The translations under genes and the position numbers were made by a program. From Oegoconia quadripuncta (lineage: Eukaryota > Arthropoda > Insecta > Lepidoptera > Autostichidae), in the NCBI GenBank assembly GCA_949316235.1, contig OX438757.1:9852657-9916656 (forward strand): a stretch of DNA of 64,000 nucleotides, in the 5' to 3' direction. The notes below the pieces were generated by a model. It was not told the origin of the DNA. It saw only the letters and a list, made by a program, of their open reading frames with translations, and searched no databases. Positions 63,981 through 64,000 of this stretch are shown here, one piece after another. Positions within the stretch are counted from its first letter, which is position 1, and each line of letters starts with the position of its first letter.

Positions 63981-64000
63981 AATCTAGTAGAATAGAACGT

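Noticed and set aside
1..64000. CRISPR arrays, bacterial operons, rRNA
   Set aside because: No regular repeat-spacer array, no ribosome-binding-site-spaced genes and no rRNA-like sequence; the window is eukaryotic.

Overview
This is an AT-rich nuclear window from an insect, almost certainly a moth or butterfly. No complete cellular gene could be recognised. The evidence is the repeat content: three tRNA-derived SINE families (A, B and C below), RTE-like, Jockey/CR1-like and R1-like non-LTR retrotransposon 3' ends with the tails usual in Lepidoptera, a Helitron/Lep1-like family ending in TATAATATTA, and a DD34D mariner. The species cannot be told from the sequence. The window is best read as intergenic or deep intronic DNA made of nested, mostly decayed mobile elements. 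Family letters are labels made for this report, and the lepidopteran comparisons come from memory, not from a search.

Layout. 0-10 kb: a broken C-terminal fragment of a retroelement-associated ORF at the left edge, a piece of the same family at 9.0 kb on the other strand, a foldback MITE (1.3-1.7 kb), a SINE-A copy and a small foldback (8.1-8.6 kb), and a LINE 3' end. 10-16 kb: a minus-strand Jockey/CR1-like LINE (11.2-13.2 kb) with a recognisable reverse transcriptase, two frameshifts and a SINE-A inserted in its ORF, then LINE and SINE-B copies. 16-33 kb: scattered SINEs, RTE 3' ends, dispersed families D, E and F, and an R1-like 3' end (31.4-31.9 kb). 33-48 kb: a second foldback MITE, two fragments of an unidentified family G, and LINE and SINE remnants. 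48-57 kb: a nearly palindromic 172-bp element, an RTE fragment with the structure of a twin-primed 5' inversion, and SINE-A, B and C copies, one carrying a 55-bp insertion with clear target-site duplications. 57-64 kb: a mariner whose transposase is broken by one extra T, a GC-richer patch with a weak first-exon candidate on the minus strand, the most complete copy of family G (62.3-62.9 kb, minus) and a complete-looking family F copy.

Nothing here forms an operon or pathway. The relationships are those of parasites and hosts: SINEs that depend on LINE machinery, LINE ends inserted into SINEs, and non-autonomous foldback elements without a transposase in view. The best candidate for something undescribed is family G: three fragments, one of them a large open segment of unknown product downstream of a conserved leader with an E2F-like motif.
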